NCBI GenBank assembly: GCA_947499715.1
Contig: CANMPL010000001.1
Location: forward strand, 310,001 to 374,000
Direction: 5' to 3'
DNA from: an uncultured Paracoccaceae bacterium
Lineage (GTDB): Bacteria > Pseudomonadota > Alphaproteobacteria > Rhodobacterales > Rhodobacteraceae
Length of the DNA stretch: 64,000 nucleotides
This document shows positions 36,417 through 46,922 of the stretch, one piece after another (within the stretch, counting starts at the first letter, position 1; each line of letters begins with the position of its first letter). The position numbers and the translations under genes were made by a program. The notes beneath the pieces are model-generated. The model saw only the letters and a list, made by a program, of their open reading frames with translations, was not told the origin of the DNA and ran no database searches.

Positions 36417-37475
36417 TCAGGAGCGGTCGGCAATCATCTGGCCAACCCGCTGGGCGGTGTAATTCACGATGGGCACAATGCGCCCGTAGTTCAGGCGGGT
36501 GGGGCCAATGACACCAACCGCGCCGATAATCTTCTGGTCGGCGTTCATATAAGGAGAAACCACCAGAGAGGAACCCGAAAGTGAGAACAATTTGTTCTCG
36601 GACCCAATAAAAATGCGCACGCCTTCGCCCTGATCGGCCAGTTCAAGGAAACTGGCGATGTCCCGCTTGCGTTCGAGGTCATCAAAGAGGTTGCGGATGC
36701 GGTCCAGATCGCCTTCGGATTCGGGCAACAGGTTGCCGCGGCCGCGCACGATCAGGCGTTCATCCGCCGTGCCTTCATCGGCCCAAAGCGCGGCACCGGA
36801 TTGCACCAGTTCGGCCGCGAGCGTGTCGATTTCCTGACGACGCGATGCGATCTCACGCTCAATGATGGAACCAAGATCAGAGAGCGTCTGGCCTTCGGCG
36901 ATGGCGTTGAGGAAATTCGCAGCTTCGCGCATGGAAGACGGTGTCTGGCCAAGTGGTGGCGTGAAGATGCGGTTTTCGACGTGACCATCGGCAAAGACCA
37001 GCACAACAAGGGCGCGATCCGGGGCGAGAGACACAAACTCGATATGTTTGATAGGCGCTTCATGCTTGGGCGTCAGCACGAGGCTGGCACCATGTGTCAC
37101 GCCAGAGAGGGCGGAACCGACACGGTCGAGCAGGGTGGTGACGTCGTCTGAGTTGGAATCGAGCGTCTGGTCAATGCGGCTGCGATCCTCTCCTGACAGG
37201 TCATCAACTTCGAGCAGGCCATCAACAAACATACGCAGGCCCATCTGCGTCGGCATCCGCCCGGCAGAGGTGTGCGGAGAGCCGAGAAGGCCAAGATATT
37301 CGAGATCCTGCATCGTGTTGCGGATCGTCGCGGCACTGACCTGTTCGGACAGGGTACGGGTCAGCGTCCGACTGCCGACGGGCGCGCCGGTATCAAGATA
37401 GCCTTCGACCACGCGGCGAAAGACCTCGCGCGTGCGTGCATTCATGGCGTCAAGTTGCGGCGTTTCGTCTGTCAT
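36417..37475 (-). CDS. hrcA: Heat-inducible transcription repressor HrcA
   Basis: Repressor of class I heat-shock genes, 352 aa. The N-terminal winged helix spans residues ~10-80 (SRTLTRTLSEQVSAATIRNTMQDLE region), followed by the GAF-like and dimerisation domains and a C-terminal GVIGPTRLNYGRIVPIV motif typical of the family. No CIRCE inverted repeat (TTAGCACTC type) is visible upstream, so this operon may not be autoregulated by that element. It precedes grpE and is divergent from rph. Confidence 0.95.
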   Translation of the reverse strand: MTDETPQLDAMNARTREVFRRVVEGYLDTGAPVGSRTLTRTLSEQVSAATIRNTMQDLEYLGLLGSPHTSAGRMPTQMGLRMFVDGLLEVDDLSGEDRSRIDQTLDSNSDDVTTLLDRVGSALSGVTHGASLVLTPKHEAPIKHIEFVSLAPDRALVVLVFADGHVENRIFTPPLGQTPSSMREAANFLNAIAEGQTLSDLGSIIEREIASRRQEIDTLAAELVQSGAALWADEGTADERLIVRGRGNLLPESEGDLDRIRNLFDDLERKRDIASFLELADQGEGVRIFIGSENKLFSLSGSSLVVSPYMNADQKIIGAVGVIGPTRLNYGRIVPIVNYTAQRVGQMIADRS

Positions 37476-37498
37476 GGGTCACCTGATAGGGGCGAGGC

Positions 37499-37527
37499 AA
37501 TTAAAACCACCCGACCGGGAAGGTCAA
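37499..37527 (-). promoter_or_regulatory. Promoter of hrcA-grpE
   Basis: On the minus strand TTGACC (37527-37522) and TTAATT (37504-37499) are separated by 17 bases, a good sigma-70-type promoter 24 bases before the hrcA start codon. No heat-shock sigma-32 or CIRCE pattern was recognised. Confidence 0.55.
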
Positions 37528-37591
37528 TCGGGGTTGGCAAGTGAAGTTGGGGCGCGTAAGCCCAATGCAAATTTAGCCTTAGGAGTTTCCC

Positions 37592-38299
37592 ATGCGCCCA
37601 TCCGGCAGAGCGATTGACCAAATGCGTGACGTATCCATCGAAGTGGGCGTGACACGCCATGCCGAAGGGTCCTGCATGATCCGCATGGGCGATACGCATG
37701 TGTTGTGCACGGCGTCTGTCGACGAAAAGGTGCCGCCATTCATGCGCAATTCCGGGCTGGGCTGGGTGACGGCGGAATACGGGATGCTGCCACGGGCAAC
37801 GCATACCCGGATGCGGCGCGAAGCGAAGAATGGCCAAAGCGGACGGACGCAGGAAATTCAGCGGTTGATCGGGCGGTCATTGCGGGCTGGCGTGGACCGG
37901 GTGGCCCTGGGCGAGCGGCAGATCCAGATTGATTGCGACGTTATTCAGGCCGATGGCGGGACGCGTTGTGCGGCGATTACCGGCGGCTGGGTCGCGCTGA
38001 AACTGGCGGTGAACCAACTGATGAAGGCGGGCATTGTGACGAGCGACCCGCTTGTGGACCCGGTTGCCGCGATTTCCTGCGGGATCTACGCGGGCCAAGA
38101 GGTGCTGGATCTTGATTATCCAGAGGATTCCGAAGCTGGCGTCGATGGCAATTTCATCATGACCGGCGGCAAGCTGGTTGAGGTGCAGATGAGTGCCGAA
38201 GGCCAGACCTTTACCCGCGATCAGATGAATGGCCTTCTGGATTTGGCTGAAAAGGGCATAGGCGAGTTGAACGCCGTGCAAATGGCGGCTGTTGGCTGA
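37592..38299 (+). CDS. rph: Ribonuclease PH
   Basis: Phosphorolytic 3'-5' exoribonuclease that trims tRNA 3' ends, 235 aa (family ~238). Visible are [17 protein letters not shown] near residues 28-44, the phosphate-binding [15 protein letters not shown] near 93-107, and the catalytic-site [19 protein letters not shown] near 116-134. AGGAG precedes the ATG. First gene of rph-rdgB-hemW, each overlapping the next. Confidence 0.97.
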   Translation: MRPSGRAIDQMRDVSIEVGVTRHAEGSCMIRMGDTHVLCTASVDEKVPPFMRNSGLGWVTAEYGMLPRATHTRMRREAKNGQSGRTQEIQRLIGRSLRAGVDRVALGERQIQIDCDVIQADGGTRCAAITGGWVALKLAVNQLMKAGIVTSDPLVDPVAAISCGIYAGQEVLDLDYPEDSEAGVDGNFIMTGGKLVEVQMSAEGQTFTRDQMNGLLDLAEKGIGELNAVQMAAVG

Positions 38300-38907
38300 T
38301 GCGGCGGTTTGATGGGGATCAGCTGGTCGTTGCGACGCATAATCAGGGCAAGTTGGAAGAGATTGCCGACTTGCTGGCACCCTATGGCGTAAAGATCACG
38401 TCAAACACCGATCATGGGCTGCCGGAACCGGAAGAAACCGAGGATAATTTCGTCGGGAATGCGCGGATTAAGGCACATGCCGCGGCCAAGGCCACCGGGT
38501 TACCTGCATTGGCGGATGACAGCGGGATTGAGGTGGACGCATTGGGCGGAGCGCCCGGTGTGTACACCGCGGATTGGTCAGAAACGCCCAATGGCCGCGA
38601 CTTTGTAATGGCGATGACGCGGACATGGAACGAGCTGGAGGCGGTGAATGCGCCTTTTCCCCGGACCGCTCGGTTTTGCAGCACCTTGGTGCTGGCTTGG
38701 CCGGATGGGCATGATGAAGTGTTTCCCGGCGTGATGGATGGTCAGGTGGTGTGGCCAATGCGCGGCGACCAAGGACACGGCTATGATCCGATGTTTCAGC
38801 CCGATGGATATGACATCACCTGCGGCGAAATGGACCGCTGGGAAAAGAACAAGATCTCTCATCGGGCGGATGCCTTTGCCAAGTTGGTAAAGGGTTGTTT
38901 TGCCTGA
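38299..38907 (+). CDS. rdgB: XTP/dITP diphosphatase (HAM1 family)
   Basis: House-cleaning enzyme that hydrolyses non-canonical purine triphosphates, 202 aa. The substrate loop THNQGKLEEI is at residues ~13-22, the metal site in ADDSGIEVDALGG near 72-84, and the C-terminal GYDPMFQPDGY and SHRADAFAKL patterns complete the family. Its start overlaps the rph stop (TGATG). Confidence 0.95.
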   Translation: MRRFDGDQLVVATHNQGKLEEIADLLAPYGVKITSNTDHGLPEPEETEDNFVGNARIKAHAAAKATGLPALADDSGIEVDALGGAPGVYTADWSETPNGRDFVMAMTRTWNELEAVNAPFPRTARFCSTLVLAWPDGHDEVFPGVMDGQVVWPMRGDQGHGYDPMFQPDGYDITCGEMDRWEKNKISHRADAFAKLVKGCFA

Positions 38908-40057
38908 GGATTGGCAGGTCGCGGGCTTTGGCCTTTATCTGCATTGGCCGTTTTGTCAGGCCAAATGTCCCTATTGCGATTTTAACAGCCATGTCGTGAG
39001 TGCCATTGATCAAGATCGCTGGCAGCACGCTTATTTATCCGAGATTGCGCGCGTTGGCCGTGAAACCGAAGGACGCGTGCTGCGGTCGGTATTCTTTGGC
39101 GGTGGCACGCCAAGTCTGATGGAGCCAGAACTGGTCGCGACGGTTTTGGATCAGGTCCGTGCAACCTGGACCGTTGCGAATGACTGCGAAATCACGCTGG
39201 AGGCCAATCCGACGTCGGCAGAGGCCGGCCGGTTTACCGGTTACCGCGATGCCGGAGTAAACAGGGTATCTTTGGGTGTGCAGGCCCTGAATGATACGGA
39301 TTTGAGGGCCTTGGGGCGGCTGCATACGGCCAAAGAGGCGATGAACGCATTCGATCTGGCCCGTTCCGTGTTCGAACGGGTGTCGTTTGACCTGATCTAT
39401 GCGCGCCAAGGCCAAACGCTGGAGGCGTGGCGAGCAGAGCTTGGGCAGGCGTTGCATTTGGCGGTTGATCATCTGTCGCTATACCAACTGACCATCGAAG
39501 AGGGGACCGCATTTGGCGATCGGTTCGCTGCCGGAAAGCTGCGCGGCCTGCCGGATGATGATGTCGCGGCTGATATGTATTTTGCGACGCAAGAGATGTG
39601 CGAAGACGCGGGGTTTGGGGCCTACGAGGTGTCGAACCATGCGCGCCCGGGTCAGGAAAGCCGCCACAATCTGATTTACTGGCAATCAGGGGATTACGCC
39701 GGGATTGGTCCCGGTGCGCATGGCCGATTGACCTTGGGCGGAACACGGTGGGGGACTGACACGCCCCTTGGGCCAATGGCGTGGCTGCGTCAGGTCGAAA
39801 CGACGGGCTCGGGTGAGGGCGCACGGACCGTGATTGACCCGTTGGACCGCGTGACAGAATTTCTATTGATGGGTTTGCGCCTTGTTGACGGGGTATCAAT
39901 GGCGCGCTTGAGTGGTCTTGGTGGCGACATATTTATGAATAATATCAATGGTTTGATTGATAGCGGGCAATTGGTTATTGATGATGGCCGACTACAGGTA
40001 TCAAGTGACTACCGTCCTGTCTTGAACGCTGTTCTACGGGGCATCCTTGCCGATTAA
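38900..40057 (+). CDS. hemW: Radical SAM haem chaperone HemW
   Basis: 385 aa, HemN-like radical SAM protein thought to deliver haem, formerly annotated as coproporphyrinogen oxidase. The cluster motif is CQAKCPYCDFN (CxxxCxxC, residues ~18-28); GGGTPSLM follows near 63. The extra N-terminal Cys that true HemN oxidases carry is absent. The start is TTG and overlaps rdgB by eight bases. The 3' end overlaps convergent parB by four bases. Confidence 0.92.
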   Translation: MPEDWQVAGFGLYLHWPFCQAKCPYCDFNSHVVSAIDQDRWQHAYLSEIARVGRETEGRVLRSVFFGGGTPSLMEPELVATVLDQVRATWTVANDCEITLEANPTSAEAGRFTGYRDAGVNRVSLGVQALNDTDLRALGRLHTAKEAMNAFDLARSVFERVSFDLIYARQGQTLEAWRAELGQALHLAVDHLSLYQLTIEEGTAFGDRFAAGKLRGLPDDDVAADMYFATQEMCEDAGFGAYEVSNHARPGQESRHNLIYWQSGDYAGIGPGAHGRLTLGGTRWGTDTPLGPMAWLRQVETTGSGEGARTVIDPLDRVTEFLLMGLRLVDGVSMARLSGLGGDIFMNNINGLIDSGQLVIDDGRLQVSSDYRPVLNAVLRGILAD

Positions 40058-40941
40058 TCGCCGCTGAGCGTGCGGAGCAAATCATCAAGCTGTTCAAACG
40101 ATTTGTAGTTGATCGAAAGCTTGCCGCCCTCTTGCCCCGGCTTGTGGTCGATTGAGACTTTCATCTTGAGATGGGCGGACAGCTCATTTTCGATCTGGAC
40201 GGTATCGGCGTCTTTTGATCCGCCGCCTGCGGGGCTTCTTTTGGTGCCGGGCTGGGGCAGGCCGGTTTTTGCCAGTCGCTCGGCGTCCCGCACGCTGAGT
40301 TGCTTTTGGATGATGTGCTGGGCCAGCTTGGTGGCGTCGTCGTGACCAACAAGGGCGCGGGCGTGTCCGGCTGTTAGCTTGCCTTCGGTCAGCCACCCGA
40401 GGACGGGATCTGGCAGGTTGAGAAGCCGCAACAGGTTTGCGATATGGCTGCGGCTTTTGCCCAAGGCCTGCGCCATCTGGTCTTGAGTATGGCCAAAACG
40501 ATCCATCAGTTGGCGGTAGCCGGTCGCCTCGTCCACTGGGTTCAGGTCGGCACGCTGGATGTTTTCAATGATCGCAATTTCAAGGACTTCTGTGTCGTCG
40601 AAATCGCGGACCAGAACCGGCAGTTCGTGAAGCTGGGCCATTTGCGAAGCCCGCCAGCGGCGTTCGCCTGCGACGATTTGATAGAGATCGGCATCATTTG
40701 GATCGCGACGGACGATCAGGGGCTGGATGACCCCCTTTTCTTTGATCGACGCGGCGAGTTCCTTGAGCGCGTCATCATCAAAGGTGCGGCGCGGCTGATC
40801 GGGATTCGGTCGTATGCTGTCGATTGGAACGGTCAGATCCGCACGGCGCGGCGCAGTGTTTTCCGGTGCATCCGTCTGCACATCAGCCATCAGAGCAGAG
40901 AGACCACGGCCCAAACCACGGGGTTTTGTCGGTTTTGCCAT
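40054..40941 (-). CDS. parB: Chromosome partitioning protein ParB
   Basis: CTP-dependent clamp that loads at parS, 295 aa. The N-terminus KPRGLGRGLSAL is typical; the CTPase/ParB-N region contains VAGERRWRASQMA near residue 85; the central helix-turn-helix is HTQDQMAQALGKSRSHIANLLRLL-like near 150-172; a C-terminal dimerisation domain follows. It overlaps parA by one base. Two perfect parS sites lie 1.4 and 3.3 kb to the right of its start. Confidence 0.97.
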   Translation of the reverse strand: MAKPTKPRGLGRGLSALMADVQTDAPENTAPRRADLTVPIDSIRPNPDQPRRTFDDDALKELAASIKEKGVIQPLIVRRDPNDADLYQIVAGERRWRASQMAQLHELPVLVRDFDDTEVLEIAIIENIQRADLNPVDEATGYRQLMDRFGHTQDQMAQALGKSRSHIANLLRLLNLPDPVLGWLTEGKLTAGHARALVGHDDATKLAQHIIQKQLSVRDAERLAKTGLPQPGTKRSPAGGGSKDADTVQIENELSAHLKMKVSIDHKPGQEGGKLSINYKSFEQLDDLLRTLSGD

Positions 40942-41759
40942 TAGCTGACCTTTCTGATCGGTGTGGTGGATTTCTTGAGGATTTCTTGCGCCAAGGATCG
41001 ATAGGCCTGCGCGCCAGATGACGTTGGATCGTATGACAGCACGGGCATAGCAAAAGATGGCGCTTCGCTAAGGCGCACGTTGCGCGGAATCAGCGTCTGA
41101 AAGACCAAATCGCCCAGATTATCGCGGGCGTCCGCCTCAACTTGCTGCGATAGATTGTTGCGTTTGTCATACATGGTCAGCACGACGCCTTCGATCCGCA
41201 ACGCGGTGTTGGCGGATTGCCGGATCTCTCTGATCGTCAGCATAAGTTGCGAGAGACCTTCGAGGGCGAAGAACTCTGACTGGAGTGGGACAAGAACAGA
41301 ATCGGACGCCACCATGGCGTTAACCGTCAATATGTTGAGGGATGGTGGGCAATCTATCAATATGTAGTCTAGCTGATAGGTATCCATCGACAATTGCCGC
41401 AGAGCATCGTGCAAAAGGAAGCTGCGTTTTTCGTTCGAAATCAGCTCAATATCAGCGGAGCTCAGATCCGTTGTCGCCGGAATGATCAGCAGGTCATCGA
41501 CGTTTGAGGTTTGGATTGCATCGTCTGGTGTGGCGTCGCCAACGAGAAGGTCATAGGTGGTGACCTGACGCTTGCTGTGGTCAATGCCAAGTCCGGTCGA
41601 TGCGTTCCCCTGTGGGTCAAGATCGATCAAAAGCACGCGCGCGCCCGCTTCGGCCAAGGCAGCACCAAGGTTAATTGTGGTCGTGGTCTTACCGACGCCG
41701 CCCTTTTGGTTCGCAACCGCAATGATTTTGGCCCGATTTAAGCTAGTTTGCGGCGGCAC
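40941..41759 (-). CDS. parA: Chromosome partitioning ATPase ParA (Soj)
   Basis: Deviant Walker-type ATPase that moves origins apart, 272 aa. The P-loop is KGGVGKTTT at residues ~19-27, the switch/Walker B regions are LLIDLDPQGNAS near 45-56 and ILIDCPPS near 132. The start is GTG, preceded by AGGA nine bases upstream; the gene overlaps the rsmG end by 17 bases. Pairs with ParB and the two parS sites. Confidence 0.97.
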   Translation of the reverse strand: MPPQTSLNRAKIIAVANQKGGVGKTTTTINLGAALAEAGARVLLIDLDPQGNASTGLGIDHSKRQVTTYDLLVGDATPDDAIQTSNVDDLLIIPATTDLSSADIELISNEKRSFLLHDALRQLSMDTYQLDYILIDCPPSLNILTVNAMVASDSVLVPLQSEFFALEGLSQLMLTIREIRQSANTALRIEGVVLTMYDKRNNLSQQVEADARDNLGDLVFQTLIPRNVRLSEAPSFAMPVLSYDPTSSGAQAYRSLAQEILKKSTTPIRKVS

Positions 41760-42366
41760 GTTGGATATTCCTTAGCTCAAGAATGGCGCTATCGTTCGCC
41801 GTCAGACTTGTATGGGTGACAACATCAAACGACCATTTTGTTCGCGCGATGTCCAGTTCCTGATTATAGTTTCGGCCCTTATGCAGCAATGCAATCCCGT
41901 TTTCGTTCAAATGCCTATCGGCGTATTCCAGCAGGTCGGATACCGGCGCCAGGGCCCTCGCCGTCAGGGTGATGGCATCATATGAGGGGATATCTTCGAT
42001 CCGCTTTGCGATGACCTTGCCGGACACACCACAGTCCCGCAGTGCAGTCCGCAAAAAGGTCGCTTTGCGCTGATCACTTTCAATCATGACGATTTCAGCT
42101 TGGGGCTGAACCTCTGCCAGAATGATGGCGGCGACGATTCCCGGAAATCCACCGCCGCTTCCTATGTCGAGCCAAGTTCCTGCGCCGGGTGTGATGAATT
42201 GAAAAATCTGTGCAGAATCAAGAATGTGACGCTGCCAAAGATTGGAAAGGGCATCGCGAGAGACGAGGTTGATTTTGGGCGACCACTTTTGAACCAGCGT
42301 CTCAAACGCCTTCAACCTCTCAAATGTTTCACGTGAAACATCGACCGCGCCAGTCAAGTTCACCAT
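41743..42366 (-). CDS. rsmG: 16S rRNA m7G527 methyltransferase RsmG
   Basis: 207 aa. The SAM motif is WLDIGSGGGFPGIV near residues 65-78, and AEIVMIESDQRKATFLR near 92-108 and SYDAITLTARALAPV near 130-144 fit GidB/RsmG. The N-terminus contains a perfect parS within its codons (42325-42340). It is directly downstream of mnmG in the classic gid operon. Confidence 0.95.
   Translation of the reverse strand: MVNLTGAVDVSRETFERLKAFETLVQKWSPKINLVSRDALSNLWQRHILDSAQIFQFITPGAGTWLDIGSGGGFPGIVAAIILAEVQPQAEIVMIESDQRKATFLRTALRDCGVSGKVIAKRIEDIPSYDAITLTARALAPVSDLLEYADRHLNENGIALLHKGRNYNQELDIARTKWSFDVVTHTSLTANDSAILELRNIQRAAAN
42325..42340. other. parS: parS centromere site 1
   Basis: TGTTTCACGTGAAACA, a perfect 16-bp palindrome and exact match to the bacterial parS consensus. 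It lies in the 5' coding part of rsmG, 1.4 kb from the parB start and about 5.0 kb left of the candidate origin. It should be a ParB loading site. Confidence 0.95.
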
Positions 42367-44237
42367 CAGCTGACCTGCCTGCTATCAAGCCTTTTCAAGT
42401 ACCCGGAAAGGACCAAGAGTGCGGCGGGCGTCATGCCGTCAATACGGCGCGCTTGCGCCAGTGATTCCGGGCGCGCCGCGTTGAGCTTTTGAACAAGCTC
42501 TGCCGATAGGCCACCAATTTCAGCGTAATTCGTAGAGAAAGGTATGACCGTTGCTTCATCCTTAGCCATCGCGGCAATATCTTTCTCCTGACGGCGAATG
42601 TAATGCGCATAAAGAGCATCGTTTTTGATCTGTTCTGCAATTTTACGATCAATATCAGGGAGTTCAGGTCGAATCTGATAGAGCGCATCAAAACCAAAGT
42701 CGTTCAAGGTCAGCGCATCCAACGCTGTCCGTTTTGGGCCATCAACATTGAGTTTCGCCCCGGTCCCGGCAATTTCCCGCGCAGTCAGATCCACCTTAGC
42801 AAGAACTTCGTTTCCCTTTTTGATTTGCTCAGACTTCCGATTAAACGCAGCCCATCTGGCGTCATTCACGGTGCCAATGTCACGGCCCAGTGTCGTCAAC
42901 CGTTGGTCAGCGTTGTCTGCACGCAAAAGAAGCCGGAATTCTGCACGCGATGTGAACATGCGATAGGGTTCTGCCACGCCACGACCGACAAGGTCGTCAA
43001 CCATCACGCCAATGTAGCTGTCTTTTCGGCTGAACGTCACGCTGTCTTGGTCCCGGGCACGACGCACCGCGTTCACCGCGGCAACAAGCCCTTGGGCCGC
43101 GGCCTCTTCATACCCCGTTGTTCCATTGATTTGACCGGCAAGAAATAACCCGGGGCAAGACTTCAACTCCAACGACAGACGGAGTGCACGCGGATCAACG
43201 TAGTCATATTCGATCGCATATCCCATCTGCTCAATCTCAACGTTTTCAAGGCCATACATCGATCTGACATAGCGCTCTTGCACATCGGCCGGTAACGACG
43301 TTGAGATCCCGTTCGGATAGACCGTGTCTGTTGTCAGCCCCTCCGGCTCCAGAAAGACTTGATGCGAGTCCTTGTCAGCAAAGCGGACAACCTTATCCTC
43401 GATCGAAGGACAATACCGCGGTCCAACCCCGTCGATATGGCCACCATACATCGCAGAACGAGAGAGGTTTTCGCGAATGATATCATGCGTTTCGGCGTTT
43501 GTATGGGTGATCCCGCAAGAGATCTGATGCGCCATCGCGCCATCAGACATGAAGGAAAAGAGGCTGGGGTCAGTATCCCCCGGCTGCATTTCAAGCTTTG
43601 ACCAATCAATCGTGCGCCCATTTAAGCGAGGGGGCGTTCCCGTTTTCAATCGGCCCAGCGGTAGATCGAAACCTTCAAGCCGCTCTGCCATCGCAACGGA
43701 CGCTGCATCACCAACGCGCCCACCGGGGCGAGAGACGTCGCCGATATGAATGACACCTCGCAGAAACGTCCCCGTGGTCAGAACAACATTCCGTGTCGCA
43801 ATCTCTGATCCGTCGGCAAGGATCAGCCCTGTGACTTCATCATTCTCAACCCGGAGATCAGTCGCCTCGCCTTCGATGATTGAGAGGTTTTCCAGCTCAC
43901 TCAGCGCATTCTGAACATAATCGCGATACAAGACCCGGTCGGATTGCGCCCGAGGCCCACGAACAGCCGGTCCCTTCGTGCGGTTCAAAAGGCGAAACTG
44001 GATACCAGCTGCATCCGCCGCAAGCCCCATTAGCCCGCCTAATGCATCAATCTCGCGCACCAAGTGGCCCTTGCCCAGTCCGCCAATCGCCGGATTGCAA
44101 GACATGATCCCAATCGCTTCGCGTCGCAGCGTCACCAATGCAACAGACGCACCCATCTGCGCCGCAGCCCAGGCAGCTTCCGAGCCTGCATGCCCTCCGC
44201 CAACGATGACAACGTCAAAGTGTTTCACGTGAAACAT
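42366..44237 (-). CDS. mnmG: tRNA uridine-34 carboxymethylaminomethyl synthase subunit MnmG
   Basis: FAD-dependent partner of MnmE in wobble-uridine modification, 623 aa. The dinucleotide motif [10 protein letters not shown] is at residues ~13-22, the two MnmG signatures ([11 protein letters not shown] near 275, [16 protein letters not shown] near 370) are clear. The first codons are a parS site: the start codon and residues MFHVKH are written by the palindrome at 44221-44236. It lies two bases after mnmE. Confidence 0.97.
   Translation of the reverse strand: MFHVKHFDVVIVGGGHAGSEAAWAAAQMGASVALVTLRREAIGIMSCNPAIGGLGKGHLVREIDALGGLMGLAADAAGIQFRLLNRTKGPAVRGPRAQSDRVLYRDYVQNALSELENLSIIEGEATDLRVENDEVTGLILADGSEIATRNVVLTTGTFLRGVIHIGDVSRPGGRVGDAASVAMAERLEGFDLPLGRLKTGTPPRLNGRTIDWSKLEMQPGDTDPSLFSFMSDGAMAHQISCGITHTNAETHDIIRENLSRSAMYGGHIDGVGPRYCPSIEDKVVRFADKDSHQVFLEPEGLTTDTVYPNGISTSLPADVQERYVRSMYGLENVEIEQMGYAIEYDYVDPRALRLSLELKSCPGLFLAGQINGTTGYEEAAAQGLVAAVNAVRRARDQDSVTFSRKDSYIGVMVDDLVGRGVAEPYRMFTSRAEFRLLLRADNADQRLTTLGRDIGTVNDARWAAFNRKSEQIKKGNEVLAKVDLTAREIAGTGAKLNVDGPKRTALDALTLNDFGFDALYQIRPELPDIDRKIAEQIKNDALYAHYIRRQEKDIAAMAKDEATVIPFSTNYAEIGGLSAELVQKLNAARPESLAQARRIDGMTPAALLVLSGYLKRLDSRQVS
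44221..44236. other. parS: parS centromere site 2, overlapping the mnmG start
   Basis: A second perfect TGTTTCACGTGAAACA. It spans the mnmG start codon (44235-44237) and the first codons, about 3.1 kb left of the candidate origin and 1.9 kb from site 1. ParB bound here would cover the translation start region of mnmG on the DNA. Confidence 0.95.
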
Positions 44238-44239
44238 CC

Positions 44240-45520
44240 CTATTTACCGATGCAAAAGCTGGAGAAAATCTCATCCAGAAGATCCTCTACATCAACGCGA
44301 CCAACGACCATGTCAACCGCACGGATGGCATGACGAATATCCTCCGCCAAAAGATCTGCGGGAACATCATCATGCAATGCCGCCAAAACGGCAGAGATCT
44401 GCTCTGACGCCTGCTCCATCGCACTGCGATGCCGCGCACGGATCGCCACACCAGCAAGCCCCGCCCGAGCCTGCAATTCTGTCGTTATCTTGCCCACCAA
44501 CGCATCAATCCCAAGACCGGTAAGTCCCGACACGCCAAACTCCTCGTTACCAGCAAGATCAGCCTTGCCAACAACGACCAGATCACCCGCGACGGGCTTC
44601 ATGGCAGGTGCCGCACCTTTGGCGACCAAAAACACACGCAGATCAGCATGGTTTGCCCGGTCGATAGCCCTCGAAACACCAATTTCCTCAACAATATCAG
44701 TGGTTTGTCTTATTCCCGCAGTATCCAATAGCGTCACAGCAAGTCCGCCAAGATCCATCTGAACTTCGATCACATCGCGGGTCGTCCCCGCGACTTCTGA
44801 TGTGATCGCCGCATCACGCCCCGCCAACCTATTTAGCAACGTCGATTTGCCGATATTCGGGGCACCAACGATTGCGACCTCAAACCCGTCTCTGATCCGT
44901 TCAGCCGCCGCCACGCCGTCAATCTGCGTTGACATCCCATCGCGCACTGCGGTCAAGAGCGCTGACACCTCAGGCGTCACATCGACAGGCACATCCTCAT
45001 CAACAAAATCGATTGTGGCTTCAATCAGCGCCGCAGCCCGGATCAATTGGCGGCGCCATTCTTCGGCCAAGGCACCCAGACCACCCGCAAAAACCCGGAG
45101 GGCCTGACGCCGTTGCGCCTCTGTCTCTGCGTCAATCAGATCGGCAAGCCCTTCGACCTGTGCCAAATCGAGCTTTCCGTTTTCAAGCGCACGGCGCGTA
45201 AATTCACCGGCCTCCGCGGGCCGCCCGCCGTGACCCTCTAAGGCGAATAGGACGCTCCGCACGATTGCAGGGCTGCCATGAAGATGAAGCTCTATAACCG
45301 GCTCACCGGTAAAGCTGGCATCACCGACAAACGACAGCACCAGCGCCTGATCTAGGATAACACCATCACTGCTGCGCAATTCACGCAATCCCCGCCCCAC
45401 AGGGACGGACGACATAAGCTGTCCGGCCAACGCGCTCGCATCCCGACCAGAGATCCGCACAATCGCCACACCCGCCCGACCAGCAGCCGTGGCAAGCGCA
45501 AATATCGTGTCACCTGCCAT
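44240..45520 (-). CDS. mnmE: tRNA modification GTPase MnmE
   Basis: Works with MnmG in wobble-uridine modification, 426 aa. The N-terminal folate-binding domain (residues 1-115) is followed by a helical domain and a GTPase with G1 GAPNIGKST near 220, G3 DTAG near 266, and a C-terminal FCIGK with the conserved Cys. Compared with E. coli (454 aa) it is slightly short, as in other alphaproteobacteria. Between rho and mnmG. Confidence 0.96.
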   Translation of the reverse strand: MAGDTIFALATAAGRAGVAIVRISGRDASALAGQLMSSVPVGRGLRELRSSDGVILDQALVLSFVGDASFTGEPVIELHLHGSPAIVRSVLFALEGHGGRPAEAGEFTRRALENGKLDLAQVEGLADLIDAETEAQRRQALRVFAGGLGALAEEWRRQLIRAAALIEATIDFVDEDVPVDVTPEVSALLTAVRDGMSTQIDGVAAAERIRDGFEVAIVGAPNIGKSTLLNRLAGRDAAITSEVAGTTRDVIEVQMDLGGLAVTLLDTAGIRQTTDIVEEIGVSRAIDRANHADLRVFLVAKGAAPAMKPVAGDLVVVGKADLAGNEEFGVSGLTGLGIDALVGKITTELQARAGLAGVAIRARHRSAMEQASEQISAVLAALHDDVPADLLAEDIRHAIRAVDMVVGRVDVEDLLDEIFSSFCIGK

Positions 45521-45526
45521 GACGGC

Positions 45527-46801
45527 TTAGGTATTCATGGAATCGAAGAAATCCGCGTTGGTCTTCGTCTGCTTCAGTTTCCCAAGCAGGAATTCAATCG
45601 CATCTGTGGTCCCCATGGGGTTCAGAATCCGACGCAGCACATAGGTCTTGGCCAGGTCGTTCTTTTCAACCAAAAGCTCTTCTTTCCGGGTGCCGGACTT
45701 GAGGATATCCATCGCAGGGAACACGCGCTTATCCGCAACTTTACGGTCCAGCACAATTTCAGAGTTACCGGTGCCTTTGAATTCTTCAAAGATCACTTCA
45801 TCCATCCGGCTGCCCGTGTCGATCAATGCGGTCGCGATGATCGTCAGCGACCCACCTTCTTCGATATTCCGCGCCGCACCAAAGAAACGCTTGGGACGTT
45901 GCAATGCGTTGGCATCAACACCACCGGTCAGAACTTTACCCGAGGACGGGACAGTCGTGTTAAACGCACGGCCCAAACGCGTGATTGAATCCAGCAGGAT
46001 CACAACGTCGCGCTTATGTTCCACCAGCCGCTTGGCTTTCTCAATGACCATTTCAGACACAGCTACGTGGCGATCAGCAGGTTCGTCAAAGGTCGAGGAC
46101 ACAACCTCACCCTTCACCGACCGCTGCATGTCGGTCACTTCTTCAGGACGCTCATCGATCAAAAGAACGATCAGATAGCACTCTGGGTGGTTCTTCTCGA
46201 TTGAGTTGGCGATGTTCTGCAACAGCACCGTCTTACCTGTCCGTGGCGGCGCAACGATTAGCGAACGCTGGCCCTTCCCAATCGGTGAGACCAGATCAAT
46301 GATCCGGGCCGACCGGTCCTTCTTCTGGTTCTCATCATCGACTTCCATCTTCAGCCGCTCATCAGGATAAAGCGGCGTCAGGTTGTCAAAGGCAACCTTG
46401 TGCTTGGTCTTTTCTGGATCTTCAAAGTTGATCTGCTCAACCGTATTCAGCGCAAAGTAACGCTCATTATCGTTTGGTTCCTTGATCAACCCTTCGACGG
46501 TGTCACCGGTGCGCAACGAATGCTGGCGGATCATCTCGGGCGAGACATAGATATCATCGGGGCCGGGCAGATAGTTCGCCTCGGGCGAGCGCAGGAAGCC
46601 AAAACCATCCTTGACGACCTCAAGCACACCGTCGCCACCAATCAGCCATTCTTCATCCGCGCGTTCGCGCAGAATGGCGAACATCATGTCGCCCTTGCGC
46701 ATGGTCGAGGCATTTTCGATTTCAAGCTCTTCAGCCAGCGACAACAGATCCTTAGGGCTTTGCGCCTTTAGGTCGGCAAGATTCAAACGGTGTTGGGACA
46801 T
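45527..46801 (-). CDS. rho: Transcription termination factor Rho
   Basis: Hexameric RNA helicase that ends transcription, 422 aa. The N-terminal Rho_N region starts [15 protein letters not shown]; the cold-shock-like RNA-binding domain has [14 protein letters not shown] near residue 62; the ATPase has [11 protein letters not shown] near 180 and [13 protein letters not shown] near 215. The ATG at 46801 has GGA seven bases upstream; the longer frame is not family-like. Positioned between hemJ and mnmE. Confidence 0.97.
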   Translation of the reverse strand: MSQHRLNLADLKAQSPKDLLSLAEELEIENASTMRKGDMMFAILRERADEEWLIGGDGVLEVVKDGFGFLRSPEANYLPGPDDIYVSPEMIRQHSLRTGDTVEGLIKEPNDNERYFALNTVEQINFEDPEKTKHKVAFDNLTPLYPDERLKMEVDDENQKKDRSARIIDLVSPIGKGQRSLIVAPPRTGKTVLLQNIANSIEKNHPECYLIVLLIDERPEEVTDMQRSVKGEVVSSTFDEPADRHVAVSEMVIEKAKRLVEHKRDVVILLDSITRLGRAFNTTVPSSGKVLTGGVDANALQRPKRFFGAARNIEEGGSLTIIATALIDTGSRMDEVIFEEFKGTGNSEIVLDRKVADKRVFPAMDILKSGTRKEELLVEKNDLAKTYVLRRILNPMGTTDAIEFLLGKLKQTKTNADFFDSMNT

Positions 46802-46922
46802 ATCACATTCCATCGGCACACCATTCGGCGCGCACATATCAATTTCGGGTCGGAAAACGCATAACGCCCGGACGGGCTGCGCAATTCATCTAAGCAAGCA
46901 AACGCGATGAGTCAACCAGCCC

